Assembly: GCA_009617715.1 (NCBI GenBank)
Contig: VTFK01000247.1
Coordinates: 334,697 to 398,696, forward strand
DNA from: Plectrocnemia conspersa
Taxonomy: Eukaryota > Arthropoda > Insecta > Trichoptera > Polycentropodidae
Reading direction: 5' to 3'
DNA: 64,000 nt
In this document: positions 59,700 to 64,000 of the stretch, piece by piece
Layout: each line of letters begins with the position of its first letter
How positions within the stretch are numbered: position 1 is the first letter of the stretch
Made by a program: the position numbers and the translations under genes
The notes under the pieces: generated by a model
Told to the model about the DNA's origin: nothing
Database searches by the model: none
Seen by the model: only the letters and a program-made list of their open reading frames with translations

Positions 59700-60080
59700 G
59701 ATCATAGGAAAATTCCGGGTGAAGTCCAATCAGAGTCCCGCAAGGCGGCATCCTCAGTCCTCATTTTTTCTCTTTATTCATTCATGATATTACGACGTCG
59801 CAGAACTGTCAACTTGCGCCAAATGCAAATAAATACGCTCGCAAAAAAGAATCACAAGTAGGCTGGAAGTGGCTTGCGGTAACTGCGCAATTTATACAGC
59901 AAATGGAAAATAAAAATAAAGGACGCCAAGGCAGAGACTATTATGTTTTCTCGTATATCAAAAGCGACCCTTCCCACGCCTAATAAGATGAACGGTGAGG
60001 CGATCCCTTGGGCGAGCTCGGTCAAAAACCTCGGTCCTCACTGAAACTTCCGTTTGAATCGGGAGAAACAAACGGAAACC
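59700..60080 (+). mobile_element. Jockey-type LINE reverse-transcriptase relic, active-site box lost
   Basis: RVPQGGILSPHFFSLFIHDI begins at 59732, followed by TTSQNCQLAPNANKYARKKE. After a frame change come KIKDAKAETIMFSRISKATL, PTPNKMNGEAIPWASSVKNL and GP. These match the RT of jockey-like elements from GVPQGSxLSPxLF through to IKxNxxKTxxxxFS and the VKYLG box. The segment that should hold YADDTA is replaced by LAPNANKYARK, so the catalytic aspartates are gone. It is 5' and 3' truncated. Confidence 0.85.
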
Positions 60081-60515
60081 ATTAGTTAAATAAAACAAAT
60101 ACAACTATAGAGGGCTCAGTAACAAAAACAAACTATTGTTGTATACTTTCTGATATGATTGCTGCTGATTTATGAAGCTTTTGTGTGATCGAGCATATCC
60201 AATAATTAAATGCTATAAATGTTGATATCGGAACTAGCCTAAATCAGCTTTATAAGCGAAGTATGAGCTTAGAAATTCTAAATAATATTTTCAACAAATA
60301 TATATTATATGTAGGACTTGTCATTTAAATATAAGCATAAGCTTTCTAAGCACATTTTAAGAGACGAACTGTCAGAGAAGTTTAATGATATTTACCAAGG
60401 TGATTACTGCTGTGACACCTATAAGTCTCCAGAGAAAATGGGACGCTAAATGTTAGGTTTTGAATCCGAACAGGAGTCGCTCGCCTCTAACTCGTATTTA
60501 AGCATTTCCTACAAT

Positions 60516-61346
60516 CAGTGGCGTGCCGTGACCTTTAAAACAGGGGACTTGATATGGAAACAAATACATAAAAAAAAACTCAGGCAGCAAATAAGATACG
60601 ATGAATTTTATATTTACATTATTTTTTTTTATTTATTATATTTCGCTATTTCAATCTTCAAATCTTATGTTGTAACCTCTGGGTAAATCTGTATCAACTA
60701 GGTCAGAAAATCAGACATAATGAATGTTAACTACCAGATAAAATCTAAAGTCAAAAATAAAAATTGTAAGGAAATATTGGAACAAGCATTTTTTAATTAA
60801 AAAGAATATGGAGTAAGTCTACTATTTTTGACAACATGTTATTTGCCTATAAAAATTAAACTTCTGAATGAATTGTCGAACAATCGATCGAGAATGCAAC
60901 ATTTCAAGGGCTCGTTATATTTTCCTCGCGCTCTACTGTAATTTGTTCTGAAGGATTCGTTGTCATGAGTCTGTGTAAATATGTGTTATTTTAACAATAC
61001 AAAAGTGTTTCATATTGTTATTCGAAAAACAAAAATGAAAATATTCTTACTAAAAATTCAGTAAATTAAAAAATGGTTTGTCTTCGACGGAAGGTCTATA
61101 AATAAGGACATGACGGTATAGCGAAGGGAACATAATTAAAAAGCAAGTCTTTGCAAATCTGACCTGCGCCAATGCACACGGACGACGGTCCATAACAATT
61201 CCTCCAAGCTTCGCTAATCCGAATGAATACAATATGGACAACGTCTTGAATTAATTGTAATTGTATTGTTGATATTATTAAATGTTATGTAGAAGATTTC
61301 AAGGGACTACCCTAGTCCCTCTAATCTTATTGATGGCACGCCACTG
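60516..61346. mobile_element. hAT-type MITE with 8-bp target duplication
   Basis: CAGTGGCGTGCC (60516-60527) and its exact inverse (61335-61346) are 12-bp terminal inverted repeats bounding 831 bp. Flanking 8-mers are CCTACAAT on the left and CCTATAAT on the right, 7 of 8 identical, the target length expected for hAT. No transposase motif was readable inside. The single mismatch in the duplication suggests moderate age. Confidence 0.8.
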
Positions 61347-61479
61347 CCTATAATATATAATAACTTTAATAAATTTTAAGGTAGGAATTTATTATTATTT
61401 AAATAGATAATTTGTTATACAAACTATTTGCCTAAAATCTCACCATAAGCATCCACAAATAATATACTTAGATTTATGG

Positions 61480-61860
61480 TTATTTTAAGTCAAATTTTCC
61501 AATCGAACCGACCGTGACACAAAGCGCGCATAAATCGCAACCACAGTGCATTCGTGTCGCGCCGCAAACAATAAGGATCGAATTCGATATACGACACAGT
61601 GAAAATAGTGATGTCGTAAAACGCGAAAGCCACCACCCGTGGTGATATATTTATATTATTCATACGATACTGAAGCACGTATCTTCGCAGCCTTTCGCGG
61701 GATTGTTTAGTGACCCGTATATCACTTTGAACGTTGCTTAGATGCAGATAACAAAAGCATTCATCGTGGAGTAACAATGCGTTAATTACTTTTTTGAGGT
61801 CGAATTAACTCGGATCGAAACGTTTGACTCGTGGCTAGCTTATTCCGAAACCACATCTGA
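61480..61860. other. GC-richer island with a 95-codon minus frame
   Basis: This stretch is CG-rich (GACACAAAGCGCGCATAAAT, TTCGTGTCGCGCCGCAAAC) and non-repetitive. On the minus strand 61490-61777 is open from an ATG, MLLHDECFCYLHLSNVQSD and onward, without any domain I recognise and without clear splice sites. It is either conserved non-coding DNA or a small unknown exon; I favour the former. Confidence 0.3.
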
Positions 61861-62306
61861 GAGAAAGAGGTTATTTCCAGCAATTAAAATCAAAATATTG
61901 GTAGCAAACATCAAACACCATACGACCCTTAATTACATTTCAACAAAAAAAATATTTTGTTTTTCAGTATAACCGGCTTTGATTAAAAGTATACTAAAGC
62001 AAACCAGACATCGAACACAGTGTGTTATTTACTATTTTTATTTTGTAACGGTACGTACTGGAACTTAGTACTGGCACCTTTTTAATTTATACATAAAAAA
62101 TAACATAATAAAACTCGATTTCGCTCCTTTACCATTGGAGAGACAATATTTATATTTTGTATTTTTTTATAGTACTTACTATTAAATAAAAAATTAAATT
62201 TTATTAGAAAAATAAAATTTATAAAATGTCTATAACCCTTTGAGCGGTATCGCCATACATATACGGTGATCGATCTTTCACTGTTGAGGTACCCCAGATC
62301 CTTATA

Positions 62307-62405
62307 GGTACCGAAGCTAGCGAGTGTGCGTATACCGGACCCTCAACTTTTTGGGTTTTAAATATCATTTTTGCTTCGTTCAGATTTTTAAAATATTTTT
62401 AAGGA
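62307..62405 (-). mobile_element. Helitron-like fragment, copy B
   Basis: GGTACCGAAGCTAGCGAGTG through CCCTCAACTTTTTGGG and TTTTGCTTCGTTC matches copies A and C, but similarity stops after about 100 bp. The terminal hairpin is degraded, with GGTACC on both sides of a longer, unmatched centre. It is a truncated member of the same family, only 1.2 kb from copy C. Confidence 0.6.
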
Positions 62406-63636
62406 TACTGTATGAAACAATAAAATTTGTGAAAAAAATGTTTTATAAAAAAAGTCAGAGGGTCAGCGAAACATCTGTAATGTCGCTTTTGAACACATCT
62501 GTCATACACGAAGTCAAGGACGAACTGAATTTGGAGAAATATTGTGTCAAGTTGCAATGTCATTCTTAAATTCGGATCAAAATATTTCGTTGTACTGAGA
62601 TCAGTCTTCGTTATAATGAAAACATTTTGTATGAAAGTTTTTCGGGGACAAATTAAAGATTCGTTATACTGGGAATTTCGTTATTTCGGTATTCGTTACA
62701 AAGAGATTTCATTGTATAAGAGTTTAATATTTTTTTTTAAAATACTAAAGTAAATTAAAGCAACACATTACTATAAATGCAATATAAAATAATAATAAAT
62801 AAAAAACAACAGAAATAATTATAATATTAATTCACTCCTAGGTTTGTACTACAAAATTAACAATTGTGTATAAATTCACTCACTATTCAAAGGGTTAAGT
62901 AAAATTTCCTCTCATAAGTAAAATAAGTTTTTGAGCTGTGTAGCCAAATAAACATAATTTAATTAAAATAATAATAATTACTGCTACACTATTATTTATT
63001 ATTATAGACTTAATACGCTAAGGCGTTTTTTTAATATTGGTTGGTAAATTATATTAAAAAATATTCAAATCTACTTATTTTTAAGTGAAATTCAATGGTA
63101 ATAAGTAATTTCCTTGACTTCAAATACTGATACATTTAATTCTCTGGGCACAATTCTATAGATATATTAAAAAAAAAATATTTTTTTAATTTAACGAGTT
63201 AATAAATTTTTTAATTTGTATATGTGATACATTATTAATTTATAATTTTAAGTACCTAACGTAAGTTTAAACACTAATTTACAACATTTTCAGTTTCTTA
63301 AAATTATTATTTTAGTCTAGATTATTTATAAATGATTTTTTTACGATCACAAGAACAACCTCACCCCATAAGGGAAAGCATAATGATGATGAAGTTCAAA
63401 CTTTTGTTATACTGATCATTCAGATCATTAAGAGAATTTGCCAGAAACTATCATATGTAAGATAAATAACCAGCCGTTTATCACTACAGTTTCGAAGTAA
63501 AAACGATCCGTTGTAGAAGAACTGTTTGAATTGATGATGAGTGACCTTTGTTCAACAATACAATGACTTCATTTTGGCTCCTTAACCAACAATGAATTTA
63601 AAAAGTAAGATATTTTTAAAGCAATTAATATTCAGA
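62406..63636. other. AT-rich stretch between the two Helitron-like pieces
   Basis: 62455-62720 is a little richer in G+C (GGTCAGCGAAACATCTGTAA, TTTCGTTATTTCGGTATTCG), with short open plus frames lacking domains, and may be the body of a decayed element. The remainder shows nothing I can name. Confidence 0.4.
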
Positions 63637-64000
63637 CTAGCTGTCGGTACCTCACTATCGTGAGGTACCGATAGCTAGCGAGTGTGCGAATACCGGACCC
63701 TCAACTTTTTGGGTTTTAAATATAATTTTTGCTTCGTTCTGATTTTTTTAAATATTTTTTAAAATTTAATGGTTCAAATTGGACATTACTATTTAGGATT
63801 TTCAATGATAGACAAAATAGTTCAATCTATAAAAAAGTACTTAACATTTTCAATTCATTTGAAAATAGGTTTACAACTTGACTAAATATTTCCAGAAGAA
63901 AACATCTTATATTATTTATAAGATTTACAACGTTAGATTTTATCGTTATATTGAAACTTAGATATTTAAAGATAAATCTAAATATTGTATATCATTTATG
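63637..64000 (-). mobile_element. Helitron-like non-autonomous element, 3' end, copy C
   Basis: On the minus strand it ends with hairpin GGTACCTCAC-GATA-GTGAGGTACC (63669-63646), GACAG, CTAG (63640-63637), then host T. Sequence shared with copy A runs from here to about 63925; past that the two differ. The 5' end may lie beyond the window. The arms extend to an imperfect 19-bp palindrome because CTAGCT sits on both sides. Confidence 0.55.

Noticed and set aside
1..64000. CRISPR array, operon or phage-type defence system
   Set aside because: No regularly spaced repeats, no dense same-strand gene runs and clear spliceosomal signals; the DNA is eukaryotic.

Overview
The window is eukaryotic, AT-rich DNA (homopolymer runs, TA microsatellites, many short decayed transposons) of the kind seen in insect genomes. 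One protein-coding exon can be identified with confidence: a 204-codon exon of an insect corazonin-receptor-like GPCR on the minus strand at about 40 kb. This exon, together with insect-type jockey-like, RTE-like, mariner, hAT and Helitron-like relics, points to an insect. Lepidoptera is my best guess from base composition and repeat style, but nothing here proves it. There is no sign of bacterial, phage or plasmid organisation: no operons, ribosome-binding sites or CRISPR. I recognised no tRNA or rRNA.

Layout. 0-8 kb: AT-rich intergenic or intronic DNA with a perfect 30-bp hairpin (1.7 kb), an RTE-like LINE linker relic on the minus strand (2.1-2.4 kb) and a GC-richer island (7.2-7.7 kb). 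8.8-10.8 kb: first copy of an unidentified 1.9-kb repeat whose second copy lies at 41.8-43.7 kb in the same orientation. 13.7-14.2 kb: jockey-like reverse-transcriptase relic. 16.8-18.0 kb: a hAT-like terminal fragment and a nested foldback element. 25.1-27.0 kb: twin hairpins followed by a badly decayed hAT transposase on the minus strand. 32.5-33.3 kb: two consecutive degenerate jockey-like RT segments. 37.3-37.7 kb: mariner relic. 38.2-38.6 kb: imperfect tandem duplication. 39.9-40.8 kb: the receptor exon, its 5' UTR with upstream ORFs, and a 74-nt hairpin farther upstream. 51.0-52.1 kb: a GC-richer open region and a Helitron-like 3' end. 52.95-53.6 kb: an internally deleted hAT element that keeps the transposase C-terminus. 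58.9-59.1 kb: two doubtful exon-like segments. 59.7-60.1 kb: another LINE RT relic. 60.5-61.3 kb: a hAT-type MITE with a near-perfect 8-bp target duplication. 62.3 and 63.6-64.0 kb: two more pieces of the Helitron-like family.

How it fits together. The receptor exon is bounded by a textbook splice acceptor and donor, so at least one 5' UTR exon lies at higher coordinates and the exons for TM5-TM7 at lower coordinates. I did not find either. Much of the window may therefore be introns and flanks of this one gene, seeded with transposon debris. Several GC-richer, non-repetitive islands with open frames on both strands are better candidates for conserved regulatory DNA than for genes. All transposon protein assignments come from motif reading by eye; identity values and subfamily names were not computed.
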